This document shows, piece after piece, positions 1 through 5,968 of a DNA stretch of 15,678 nucleotides. Location of the stretch: NCBI GenBank assembly GCA_018715295.1, contig DVLY01000072.1, positions 1-15,678 on the forward strand. The letters run 5' to 3'. Positions within the stretch are counted from its first letter, which is position 1. Every line of letters begins with the position of its first letter. Both the position numbers and the translations under genes were made by a program. Source of the DNA: Candidatus Merdimorpha stercoravium (GTDB taxonomy: Bacteria > Bacteroidota > Bacteroidia > Flavobacteriales > UBA1820). Below the pieces are notes generated by a model. The model was not told where the DNA came from. It saw only the letters and a list, made by a program, of their open reading frames with translations, and made no database searches.

Positions 1-33
1 GTGCAGGCGGGGCGCAAAGCGCCCCGCCTGCAC
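1..33. repeat. Perfect GC-rich inverted repeat downstream of rlmH; possible terminator
   Basis: Bases 1-15 and 19-33 are exact reverse complements around the loop AAA, giving a 15-bp GC-rich stem. It lies 35 nt past the rlmH stop on the minus strand, where a transcription terminator would be expected. The T-run that would confirm an intrinsic terminator would fall outside the window, so this cannot be settled here. The core GGCGC-AAA-GCGCC reappears, with TTT as loop, at 7181-7193. The element may be longer than what the window shows. Confidence 0.55.
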
Positions 34-68
34 GCCTGCCCGCTCACGCACCTGTTTACATCCCGCGT

Positions 69-542
69 TTACGGGTGGTGATACGGCAAATGGTTCAGGA
101 TGGAGAAAGCCCGGTATAGCTGTTCGGTAAAGAACAGCCGAACCATCTGATGCGAGAAAGTCATCGGGGAGAGGCTCACCTTCCCGTTGGCCCGGCGGTA
201 GACCTCGTCCGAAAAGCCGTAAGGCCCGCCCACCACGAAGACCAGGCGGCGTACCCCCGCATTCATCTGTTTTTGCAGGTAGTCGGCAAAGCCGGCGGAA
301 GAGAACGAAGCCCCCCTTTCGTCCAGGAGGACGACCACGTCTTCGGGGCGGATTCGGGCCAGCAGCTCGCGCCCTTCCCGGATTTTCTGTTCCGCCTCCG
401 AGAGGTTTCGGGCGTTTTTCACGTCGGGAAGTTCCTCGGTGCAGAAGTCGGCGAAGCGTTGCAGGCGCTTCCCGTATTCTGCCGTGAGGTCTTTCAGCGC
501 CGGGGAATCCGTATATCCGACGGCCAGCAGGGTCAGTTTCAT
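69..542 (-). CDS. rlmH: 23S rRNA (pseudouridine1915-N3)-methyltransferase RlmH
   Basis: RlmH is a SPOUT-class, S-adenosylmethionine-dependent enzyme that methylates N3 of pseudouridine 1915 in helix 69 of 23S rRNA, acting on assembled 70S ribosomes. The 157-residue product matches the usual family length of about 155. Visible family features are LLDERG (residues 72-77), the glycine-rich SAM loop GGPYGFS (105-111) and the conserved C-terminal block from SLSPMTFSHQ through RAFSILNHLPYHHP (123-157), which forms the trefoil knot and ends in the expected histidines. The ATG at 540-542 overlaps the stop of the upstream sigma-54 activator as ATGA, so the two are probably translationally coupled. A GC-rich palindrome follows the stop. 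Identity is secure; the coupling to the regulator is inferred from spacing. Confidence 0.97.
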   Translation of the reverse strand: MKLTLLAVGYTDSPALKDLTAEYGKRLQRFADFCTEELPDVKNARNLSEAEQKIREGRELLARIRPEDVVVLLDERGASFSSAGFADYLQKQMNAGVRRLVFVVGGPYGFSDEVYRRANGKVSLSPMTFSHQMVRLFFTEQLYRAFSILNHLPYHHP

Positions 543-1780
543 TGCAGGCCGTATTGTTTGATTTTCCGGTACAGCGTGCGTTCGGATATGCCCAACTCCC
601 GGGCGGCATCCTTGCGTTTGGAGCGATGCCGCTCGAGTGCCTTGCGGATCATCTCGATTTCGTTCTTTTCCAGGGCGAGCGGTTCTTCTTCGGCTGCGGG
701 ATGCTCTTCATAATTGCCCAGGTCGATCACTTTCTCCGCCGGAATGGACGAGAGGGAGTGCGGGGTGGGGATGACCTCCTCTGTCTTGGGGCTTGGTAAA
801 GCCGCAGGAGCCTGAGCCACGAGGTTTTTGAAGAAATCGTTTGGACGGTTGCCCTCCAGCAGGGAAGCCACCACGCGTTTAAGTTCGGATACTTCCCCAC
901 GGAGTTCGCTTACCGAGTGCGCCAGGAGTTGCAACTCGGCCTCGTTGTGTCCCGTCTGGGAGGCGATCCTCTGCGGAAAGAAGCTGCCCGAAGGAGCCGG
1001 AGGCAGGTACGAAGCGGCAGTGGAGGCATCCACATACCGGTTGGACTCCATGATGGAGAGTTGTTCGGTAAAGTTGCGCAACTGGCGGATGTTTCCCGGC
1101 CAGTCGTACGACTGGATAAATTCGACGGCGTCGTCCGAGAGGCGGGCCGGCGGTATTTTGTATTTTTCGGCGAAATCGGCCGAGAATTTTCGCCATAGCA
1201 GGAAGATATCCTCCCTTCTGCCGCGCAAGGGGGGAAGGGATATTTCGACCGTGTTGAGCCGGTAGTAGAGGTCTTCGCGGAAGCGCCCCTGGTCGATGGC
1301 TTCGATCAGGTTGCGGTTGGTGGCGGCGACGATGCGCACGTCGGTACGCTGCGTCTGGGACGAGCCTACCTTCATGAATTCGCCCGTTTCCAGCACGCGC
1401 AGCAGCCGGACTTGGGTCATCAGCGGGAGTTCGCCCACTTCGTCCAGGAAGATAGTCCCTCCGTCGGCCACTTCGAAGTAGCCTTTGCGCACGCCGGCCG
1501 CGCCGGTAAAGGCGCCTTTTTCGTGCCCGAAGAGTTCGCTCTCGATGGTCCCTTCGGGGATGGCGCCGCAGTTTACGGCGATATAGGGCTTGTGTTTGCG
1601 GTAGGAAAGCGAGTGGATGATGCGGGGAATGTTTTCCTTGCCCACACCGCTCTCGCCCGTTACCAGTGCCGAGATGTCGGTAGGGGCGACGATGGCGGCT
1701 TTTTCGATCGCCCGGTTCAAGGCGGGGGAATTGCCGATGATGCCGAAGCGTTGTTTTATTTCCTGAATGTCGATGGCCAT
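539..1780 (-). CDS. Sigma-54-dependent enhancer-binding protein (AAA+ plus Fis domain, no receiver domain)
   Basis: This protein activates transcription by sigma-54 RNA polymerase, using ATP hydrolysis to open the promoter. The AAA+ domain starts almost at the N-terminus. It has Walker A GESGVGKE (residues 42-49), the sigma-54 contact loop GAFTGA intact (89-94), Walker B GGTIFLDE (107-114), sensor I VAATN (151-155) and the arginine-finger region FREDLYYRL (167-175). A Fis-type helix-turn-helix occupies about 372-413 (DAARELGISERTLYRKIKQ). There is no receiver, PAS, GAF or forkhead domain. The linker of roughly 110 residues between AAA+ and HTH contains a heptad-like stretch (about 280-309) that could form a coiled coil. 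Length is 413 residues. The family is widespread in Bacteroidota, but its regulon cannot be read from sequence. The gene lies 79 nt after the exported-protein gene and overlaps rlmH by 4 nt. A TACCTTTG box and a palindrome lie upstream. Confidence 0.93.
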   Translation of the reverse strand: MAIDIQEIKQRFGIIGNSPALNRAIEKAAIVAPTDISALVTGESGVGKENIPRIIHSLSYRKHKPYIAVNCGAIPEGTIESELFGHEKGAFTGAAGVRKGYFEVADGGTIFLDEVGELPLMTQVRLLRVLETGEFMKVGSSQTQRTDVRIVAATNRNLIEAIDQGRFREDLYYRLNTVEISLPPLRGRREDIFLLWRKFSADFAEKYKIPPARLSDDAVEFIQSYDWPGNIRQLRNFTEQLSIMESNRYVDASTAASYLPPAPSGSFFPQRIASQTGHNEAELQLLAHSVSELRGEVSELKRVVASLLEGNRPNDFFKNLVAQAPAALPSPKTEEVIPTPHSLSSIPAEKVIDLGNYEEHPAAEEEPLALEKNEIEMIRKALERHRSKRKDAARELGISERTLYRKIKQYGLQ

Positions 1781-1810
1781 ACGGTAAATGAAAAAGGGTT
1801 AGTCCGAACA

Positions 1811-1818
1811 CAAAGGTA
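1811..1818 (-). promoter_or_regulatory. Putative Bacteroidota -7 promoter element for the sigma-54 activator gene
   Basis: On the minus strand this reads TACCTTTG, an exact match to TAnnTTTG, 30 nt before the ATG at 1780. No convincing TTTG stands at the usual 19-21 nt spacing; the nearest TTTTG (1844-1848) is 25 nt away and lies within the palindrome at 1840-1854. The gene may therefore have its own promoter as well as read-through from the exported-protein gene. Confidence 0.5.
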
Positions 1819-1839
1819 CGGAATAACCCTTAAAGTCGT

Positions 1840-1854
1840 CTGACAAAATGTCAG
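1840..1854. promoter_or_regulatory. Perfect palindrome CTGACA-N3-TGTCAG, candidate operator
   Basis: The arms 1840-1845 and 1849-1854 are exact reverse complements around AAA. The site lies between the stop of the exported-protein gene (1860) and the TACCTTTG box of the sigma-54 activator, at or just upstream of where a -33 element would be. This is where an autoregulatory or activator site would be expected. As an RNA hairpin it is followed by a T-run only on the plus strand, where no gene needs termination, so an operator is the likelier reading. The binding protein is unknown. Confidence 0.4.
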
Positions 1855-1859
1855 GTTTT

Positions 1860-2543
1860 TTATTCTCCGATGCAGTATTTGTAGACTTCGATGTAGTCTT
1901 CCCGGGTTTTGAGGCGGTTTTTGTTTTTCTTCAGGAAGGCTTTCAGTCCGGCGGCTTTGTCCGGGAAAGCATTTTGGATGTCGCGCTGGGTCCGGAAGGG
2001 GATGTGTTCGCCGTTGCGGGAAATGTAATAATCGTACATCAGTTTTACATTGATGTCGTAAGGCATGGCCGGCATCAGGGCGAAGTTGGCGTAGCTGGTG
2101 GCGGAACGCAGGTTGGAGTTGTTGTTGGGGATGATGCTGCCGTAGGCATCGGTGCGCTCCTGGGGAGTGGCCGTGCCGATGTATTCCACGTACAGTCCGT
2201 TGTCCTTGGCCGGGAAGATGGCTTCGATCAGTTCTCCTTTGCCGGGAGTTTTGGGCACCAGGGTCAGGGAGTCGATCGTTACCGTAGCGATTTTATCCGG
2301 ATGGTCTACCAGATAGATCGTTCCGTTTTGGGCGAATACCAGATCCTGCGTGATCACGCAATAGTTCAGCATGGCGGTCGAGGTCGATCCGTCCGAGTAG
2401 GTAACCACTCCGGGACGGAATTTCTCGAGGATCATGTGGTAGGTCAAGGGGTCGCGGCCGGTAGTATCTTCATGCTTCCAGGTTTGTCCCCACAGCGAAG
2501 CCGTCATGACGGTAAGCAGGGTTAAAAACAATAGTCTTTTCAT
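1860..2543 (-). CDS. Exported protein of unknown function (Bacteroidota type)
   Basis: I do not recognise a named family. The chosen start (ATG at 2541-2543) gives a typical Sec signal peptide: MKR, a hydrophobic run LLFLTLLTVMTASLW, then GQ, with cleavage likely near residue 20. The frame stays open 39 residues upstream, but that extension crosses the predicted promoter and would bury the signal peptide, so I reject it. The mature protein is about 207 residues, with no further membrane segment and no lipobox. The stretch GVVTYSDGSTSTAMLNY, followed by a DLVFAQNGTIYLV segment, resembles a loose pattern seen in small secreted Bacteroidota beta-rich proteins, but I assign no function. The C-terminus is lysine-rich (FLKKNKNRLK). 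The gene may be co-transcribed with the sigma-54 activator downstream, and it is divergent from rubrerythrin. Confidence 0.8.
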   Translation of the reverse strand: MKRLLFLTLLTVMTASLWGQTWKHEDTTGRDPLTYHMILEKFRPGVVTYSDGSTSTAMLNYCVITQDLVFAQNGTIYLVDHPDKIATVTIDSLTLVPKTPGKGELIEAIFPAKDNGLYVEYIGTATPQERTDAYGSIIPNNNSNLRSATSYANFALMPAMPYDINVKLMYDYYISRNGEHIPFRTQRDIQNAFPDKAAGLKAFLKKNKNRLKTREDYIEVYKYCIGE

Positions 2544-2571
2544 GGCAGTACGGGTTTCTAATGTCCTGTCC

Positions 2572-2606
2572 CAAATATAGGGAGTTTTTCGGGAAAAAAA
2601 CAAAAA
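2572..2606 (-). promoter_or_regulatory. Putative Bacteroidota promoter for the exported-protein gene
   Basis: On the minus strand TTTTTG (2606-2601) is followed after 21 nt by TATATTTG (2579-2572), matching the -33 TTTG / -7 TAnnTTTG arrangement. The ATG lies 28 nt downstream of the -7 element. This supports starting the gene at 2543 rather than at the far upstream ATG. It is the most complete promoter match in the window, but was found by eye. Confidence 0.65.
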
Positions 2607-2675
2607 GGAAAATTTTATTGCATGTTTTTGCCGGACTGACATTTCCGGAAAGAGACGCAAAGGCGGGGGAGAGGA

Positions 2676-2687
2676 AAAATTAATTTT
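2676..2687. promoter_or_regulatory. AT palindrome AAAATTAATTTT between divergent promoters
   Basis: A 12-bp perfect palindrome lies about 32 bp upstream of the rubrerythrin -7 element and 70 bp upstream of the exported-protein -33 element. It could be an operator for a peroxide- or redox-responsive regulator of rubrerythrin, or simply AT-rich upstream DNA. Position is the only evidence. Confidence 0.2.
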
Positions 2688-2718
2688 CGATTTAACGGAA
2701 AAGACGACGGGGGATGTT

Positions 2719-2726
2719 TACATTTG
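2719..2726 (+). promoter_or_regulatory. Putative -7 promoter element for rubrerythrin
   Basis: TACATTTG is an exact TAnnTTTG match 27 nt before the ATG at 2754. A clear -33 TTTG is missing; TTTA at 2691-2694 is the nearest candidate, with a spacing (24 nt) longer than usual. The implied start site near 2731-2733 excludes the earlier in-frame ATG at 2724. Confidence 0.55.
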
Positions 2727-2753
2727 TCGGTAAAACATCAATCATTAAAAACC

Positions 2754-3326
2754 ATGAGTCTGAAAGGAACACAAACCGAAAAAAATCTCCTGGTGTCCTT
2801 TGCCGGGGAGTCGCAGGCGCGTTCTCGTTATAAATTTTTCGCATCGAAAGCGCGCAAGGAAGGCTACGAGCAGATAGCCGCCGTATTCGAGGAAACGGCC
2901 GAGCAGGAAAAGGAACATGCCGAACGTTTCTTCAAGTTCCTCGAAGGGGGGACGGTCGAAATCACCGCCTCGTACCCCGCCGGAGTGATCGGCACCACGC
3001 TCGAAAACCTCAAGGCCGCCGCTGCCGGCGAGCACGAAGAATGGGTCGATATGTATCCCGTGTTTGCCGAGATAGCGCAGCAGGAAGGCTTTGCCGAGAT
3101 CGCCACCGCTTGGCGGAACATTGCCAAGGTGGAAGCCTTCCACGAGAGCCGTTACCTCAAATTGCTCGAACGCGTGGAAGCGGGCACGGTCTTCGAGCGC
3201 GAGGAGGAAATCGAATGGCAGTGCCGCAACTGCGGATTTGTCTTCCGGGGCAAGAAGGCTCCCGGGAAATGTCCCGCCTGCCAGCATCCCCAGGCCTACT
3301 TCGAGCCCAAGCGCGACAATTATTGA
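2754..3326 (+). CDS. rbr: Rubrerythrin
   Basis: Rubrerythrin is a cytoplasmic non-haem diiron protein that reduces hydrogen peroxide to water in anaerobes, with electrons passed through its rubredoxin domain. The 190-residue product has both parts. The N-terminal ferritin-like four-helix bundle carries the diiron ligands expected from the Desulfovibrio protein (E19, E52, H55, E93, E96, E127, H130). The C-terminal rubredoxin-like domain has two CxxC pairs (C157/C160 and C173/C176). I start at MSLKGTQTEK because this matches family N-termini and leaves 27 nt after the TACATTTG box; an in-frame ATG 30 nt upstream overlaps that box. The leader before the ATG is A-rich (ATTAAAAACC) without a Shine-Dalgarno sequence, typical for Bacteroidota. 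The gene appears monocistronic, ending at the inverted repeat at 3350-3409. Confidence 0.97.
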   Translation: MSLKGTQTEKNLLVSFAGESQARSRYKFFASKARKEGYEQIAAVFEETAEQEKEHAERFFKFLEGGTVEITASYPAGVIGTTLENLKAAAAGEHEEWVDMYPVFAEIAQQEGFAEIATAWRNIAKVEAFHESRYLKLLERVEAGTVFEREEEIEWQCRNCGFVFRGKKAPGKCPACQHPQAYFEPKRDNY

Positions 3327-3349
3327 GTCGGGGAGGGGCGCAGGACGAG

Positions 3350-3409
3350 CGTCCGCTGAAAAAACGCCGGGAAGGTGCAGGCACCTTCCCGGCGTTTTTT
3401 CAGCGGACG
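3350..3409. terminator. Long perfect inverted repeat with a bidirectional terminator core after rbr
   Basis: Arms 3350-3378 and 3381-3409 are exact reverse complements (29 bp) separated by AG. Inside, the GC stem CGCCGGGAAGGTGC is preceded by A6 and followed by T6, the layout of an intrinsic terminator working in both directions, 24 nt after the rubrerythrin stop. Unusually, complementarity continues beyond the T-run for nine more bases (CGTCCGCTG / CAGCGGACG). The hairpin is thus much longer than a terminator needs. Confidence 0.8.
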
Positions 3410-3650
3410 GGGGCGATGGAGCAGCGCGTGCAAAATTCCCGGATAACCCGTACGACATGCGATCTGCGACGGGTGTTTCGGATTTGTCGCCGGGCGGTGC
3501 GGCGGAAAAGGAGCGGCAAGTCTGCGGAAAATCGAACGCGAAGAGGCGGAAAGAGGGAAATAACTGTATTTCATGGTTTTTTTGAGAGCGGAAGAAGGAA
3601 AACAGGCGCTTTTTCCCCGGGAATATGCCCGCGTTTTTTCCGAAAAAAAG
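3410..3650. other. Intergenic stretch without a recognisable gene
   Basis: Together with the preceding inverted repeat this makes about 340 bases between the rubrerythrin stop and the chosen prmC start. Open frames here are short and do not resemble proteins I know. The prmC frame is open back to an ATG at 3573, but that region lies upstream of the likely promoter and is probably untranslated. I see no RNA gene or riboswitch. Confidence 0.5.
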
Positions 3651-3658
3651 TATCTTTA
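3651..3658 (+). promoter_or_regulatory. Putative -7 promoter element for the prmC operon
   Basis: TATCTTTA differs from TAnnTTTG only in its last base and closely resembles TATCTTTG upstream of mfd. A T6 run (3634-3639) is nearby but too close for a -33 element. The implied transcription start is near 3663-3665, which favours the ATG at 3684 over that at 3669 as the prmC start. Confidence 0.4.
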
Positions 3659-3683
3659 TGGCGTAAGTATGGGAGAAGAAAAG

Positions 3684-4535
3684 ATGACCTTGTCGCAGTG
3701 GCGGAAGGAGTTTGTCGCATCCCTGTCCGGGTTGTACCCTCCGGAAGAAGCCCAGGCACTGTTCTTCCGTTCGGTGGAGCACGCTTTGGGGATCGGTCGG
3801 CTGCGCTATGCGATGGAAAAAGACCGGGAACTTCCCGGGGAGGATTCCGGGCGCCTTCGCCGTATCGAAGACGAACTGCTCACGGGGTGTCCCTTGCAGT
3901 ACATCACCGGCGAGCAAGTGTTTTGCGGGCGCAGTTTTTCGGTGGACGCCCGGGCGCTCATCCCCCGGGGCGAGACCGAGGAATTGGTCGATCGGGTCCT
4001 GCGGGAAAACGCCGGGCAGCCGGCCCGGGTGTTGGATGTAGGCACGGGAAGCGGAGCGATCGCCGTGAGCCTGGCTTTGGAACGTCCCGCCTGGAAGGTC
4101 GAAGCGCTCGATGTGAGCCCCGATGCGTTGGCTCTCGCCCGGGAAAATGCCCGGCGTTTGGGGGCGGAGGTGGCTTTCCGGCAGGCGGACATCCTGCAGG
4201 AGGATGCGTGGGCGGCTTTGGGGACTTACGACCTCGTGGTGTCCAACCCGCCGTATGTACGGGAGTGCGAACGGGAGCAGATGCACGACAATGTGCGGCG
4301 ATACGAGCCTCCCTTGGCCTTGTTCGTCCCGGACGAAGACCCCTTGCGGTTTTACCGGGCCATCGGTCGGTTTGCCTTCGCGGGGCTGACGGCAGGGGGA
4401 AGGCTGTATTTCGAGATCAACCGGGCCTTCGGCCGCCAGACGGCAGCGCTGTTGGCTGGCCTGGGTTTTGGGGCGGTAGAAGTATTCCAGGATATCAACG
4501 GGTGCGACCGGATGGTACGCGCCGTAAAAAAGTGA
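3684..4535 (+). CDS. prmC: Peptide chain release factor N5-glutamine methyltransferase PrmC
   Basis: PrmC (HemK) methylates the glutamine of the GGQ motif in release factors RF1 and RF2 using SAM, which speeds peptide release. From the chosen start the protein is 283 residues, close to the E. coli enzyme (277). It has an N-terminal helical substrate-binding domain (about 1-95), SAM motif I DVGTGSGAIA (118-127) and the substrate-glutamine motif NPPY (188-191). The segment usually read as IPRPETE is here IPRGETE (93-99), a proline-to-glycine change. ATG 3684 is preferred because it aligns with family N-termini, has a GGAG-rich leader and leaves about 25 nt after the promoter box. ATG 3669 is the alternative (288 residues), and the frame is open to 3573. 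The gene is first in an operon, 7 nt before the lipocalin. Confidence 0.95.
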   Translation: MTLSQWRKEFVASLSGLYPPEEAQALFFRSVEHALGIGRLRYAMEKDRELPGEDSGRLRRIEDELLTGCPLQYITGEQVFCGRSFSVDARALIPRGETEELVDRVLRENAGQPARVLDVGTGSGAIAVSLALERPAWKVEALDVSPDALALARENARRLGAEVAFRQADILQEDAWAALGTYDLVVSNPPYVRECEREQMHDNVRRYEPPLALFVPDEDPLRFYRAIGRFAFAGLTAGGRLYFEINRAFGRQTAALLAGLGFGAVEVFQDINGCDRMVRAVKK

Positions 4536-4542
4536 AAGCAAG

Positions 4543-5040
4543 ATGGAAAAAGAACCCGAAAATCGGTATGTGCCCCGCGAGCGGACGGTCGAAAGATTGG
4601 ATATCGACCGGTACATGGGGCTGTGGTACGAGATCGCCCGGTTCGACCACCGTTTCGAGCGGGGCATGGACAACGTAACGGCGCAGTACGAGCGCGCGGG
4701 CGGAAACCGGGTGAAGGTGACCAACATCGGTTTCCGCCACGGCAAGCGGCATCTGGCGCACGGGAAAGCCCGCATCCCCGACCCGGAGCATCCCGGGAAG
4801 CTGGAAGTGTCGTTCTTTCTGTGGTTCTATGCGGACTATTACGTGATGGAACTCGGGGAGGACTATTCCTATGCGTTGGTGGGCAGCCGTAGCCCGGAAT
4901 ATTTGTGGATACTCTCCCGCACGCCTTACCTGCCGGAAAAGACCCTCGACCACCTGTTGGCCTGTGCCCGGGAGCGGGGCTACGATACTTCGAAACTGAT
5001 CTGGGTCGAGCAGCATCTCGACGGAAGCCCGGGGAAGTAA
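4543..5040 (+). CDS. blc: Lipocalin of the Blc type, apparently without signal peptide
   Basis: Bacterial lipocalins such as E. coli Blc are small beta-barrels that bind fatty acids or lysophospholipids; Blc itself is an outer-membrane lipoprotein. The 165-residue product carries the signature GLWYEIARFDHRFERG (26-41), nearly the E. coli sequence as I recall it, and the second conserved block YALVGSRSPEYLWILSRTP (110-128). The N-terminus (MEKEPENRYVPRERT) is highly charged, with no hydrophobic segment or lipobox cysteine, so the mature fold starts almost directly and the protein is probably cytoplasmic unless secreted another way. No better upstream start exists because prmC ends 7 nt earlier. 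It is probably co-transcribed with prmC and followed 37 nt later by the sugar kinase. The native ligand is unknown. Confidence 0.9.
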   Translation: MEKEPENRYVPRERTVERLDIDRYMGLWYEIARFDHRFERGMDNVTAQYERAGGNRVKVTNIGFRHGKRHLAHGKARIPDPEHPGKLEVSFFLWFYADYYVMELGEDYSYALVGSRSPEYLWILSRTPYLPEKTLDHLLACARERGYDTSKLIWVEQHLDGSPGK

Positions 5041-5077
5041 AAGGCGTTTTTGGGCGGAAGGTAAAAAGCGTGTAAGG

Positions 5078-5968
5078 ATGGTAAAAACGGTTGTCGGCAT
5101 CGGGGAAGTCCTCTGGGACGTCTTCCCGCAAGGGAAACGTTTGGGGGGAGCTCCGGCCAATTTTGCTTGGAACATGGCGCAGCTCGGCTTCCGGGCTCGT
5201 TTGCTCACCGCCGTAGGGCGCGATGAAGGGGGCCGGGAAATTTTACGGGAGTTGTCGTCGGCAGGACTGGACGCCGATGTGCAGCAGACGGATTATCCCA
5301 CCGGAAGCGTGCAGGTGGAGACCGATGCGGCCGGGGTGCCCACGTATCGGTTTCGGGCGGATGTAGCCTGGGATCATCTGCGCTTTACGGAAGCGGAAGC
5401 CGCTATGGCGGCTTCCGCCGACTGCGTGTGCTACGGGACTCTGGCCAGCCGAAGCGCCGGGACAGCACGCAGCCTGGAGGCATTTTTGCAGGTGGTCGCC
5501 CGGCGGAGGACGGCTTGCCGGGTGTTCGATGTGAACTTGCGGCAGGATTTTTATTCGCGGGAGTTGATCGAGCGCTTGCTCGGGCTTTCGGATGTGGTGA
5601 AAGTGAACGAGGAGGAACTGGAGATTCTCGCCGGAATGTGGTTGCCCGGAGCGGGGGATCGCGAGGAAAAATGCCGGGAACTTCTCGCCCGGTTCGGCCT
5701 GCGTCTTGTGGTGCTCACTTGCGGCGGGCAGGGAAGTCTGGTGGTCTGCTCCGATGGGGAAATCTCCCGAAAGTCCTCTCCTGTTATCGAGATTGCCGAT
5801 ACGGTGGGTGCGGGCGATGCCTTTACCGCCGGTTTTTGTGCCGGTTTGCTCGGGGGGAAGCGTTTGGAGCGCTGCCATGAACTGGGTGTTGAACTGGCCT
5901 CGTTCGTATGTTCCCGTCCGGGTGCGATGCAGCAAATCCCGCAGGCTCTTCGCGAAAAGTTTTTCTAA
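5078..5968 (+). CDS. PfkB-family carbohydrate kinase (fructokinase-like)
   Basis: This is a ribokinase/PfkB-fold enzyme that phosphorylates a sugar with ATP; fructose is the likeliest substrate by overall resemblance to bacterial fructokinases, but this is not proven. The N-terminal substrate motif GEVLWDVFPQG...GGAPANFA (9-30) is of the fructokinase type. The PfkB signature 2, DTVGAGDAFTAGF (241-253), has the anion-hole GAGD with catalytic Asp247. Length, 296 residues, is normal. The ATG at 5078 is the natural start, 37 nt after the lipocalin stop, so it is probably the third gene of the prmC operon. Its TAA overlaps the TAG of the convergent metallophosphoesterase gene, leaving no room for a terminator. 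Adenosine kinase or 2-keto-3-deoxygluconate kinase are less likely alternatives. Confidence 0.92.
   Translation: MVKTVVGIGEVLWDVFPQGKRLGGAPANFAWNMAQLGFRARLLTAVGRDEGGREILRELSSAGLDADVQQTDYPTGSVQVETDAAGVPTYRFRADVAWDHLRFTEAEAAMAASADCVCYGTLASRSAGTARSLEAFLQVVARRRTACRVFDVNLRQDFYSRELIERLLGLSDVVKVNEEELEILAGMWLPGAGDREEKCRELLARFGLRLVVLTCGGQGSLVVCSDGEISRKSSPVIEIADTVGAGDAFTAGFCAGLLGGKRLERCHELGVELASFVCSRPGAMQQIPQALREKFF

Noticed and set aside
1838..1860. Palindrome plus T-run as a terminator
   Set aside because: The T-run follows only on the plus strand, where no gene ends. On the strand of the genes the hairpin is followed by ACGACTTT.
2544..2660. N-terminal extension of the exported protein to the ATG at 2660
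   Set aside because: It would place 39 residues before a textbook signal peptide, and it crosses the proposed promoter.
3320..3574. Small minus-strand open frame (84 codons) after rubrerythrin
   Set aside because: It passes through the 29-bp hairpin, so part of its sequence just reflects the palindrome. No start context or homology.
2745..4775. Minus-strand open frame of 676 codons
   Set aside because: It lies opposite rubrerythrin, prmC and the lipocalin and reads through the perfect inverted repeat. Its product is low-complexity and Pro/Arg/Gly-rich. It is an antisense frame of GC-rich DNA.
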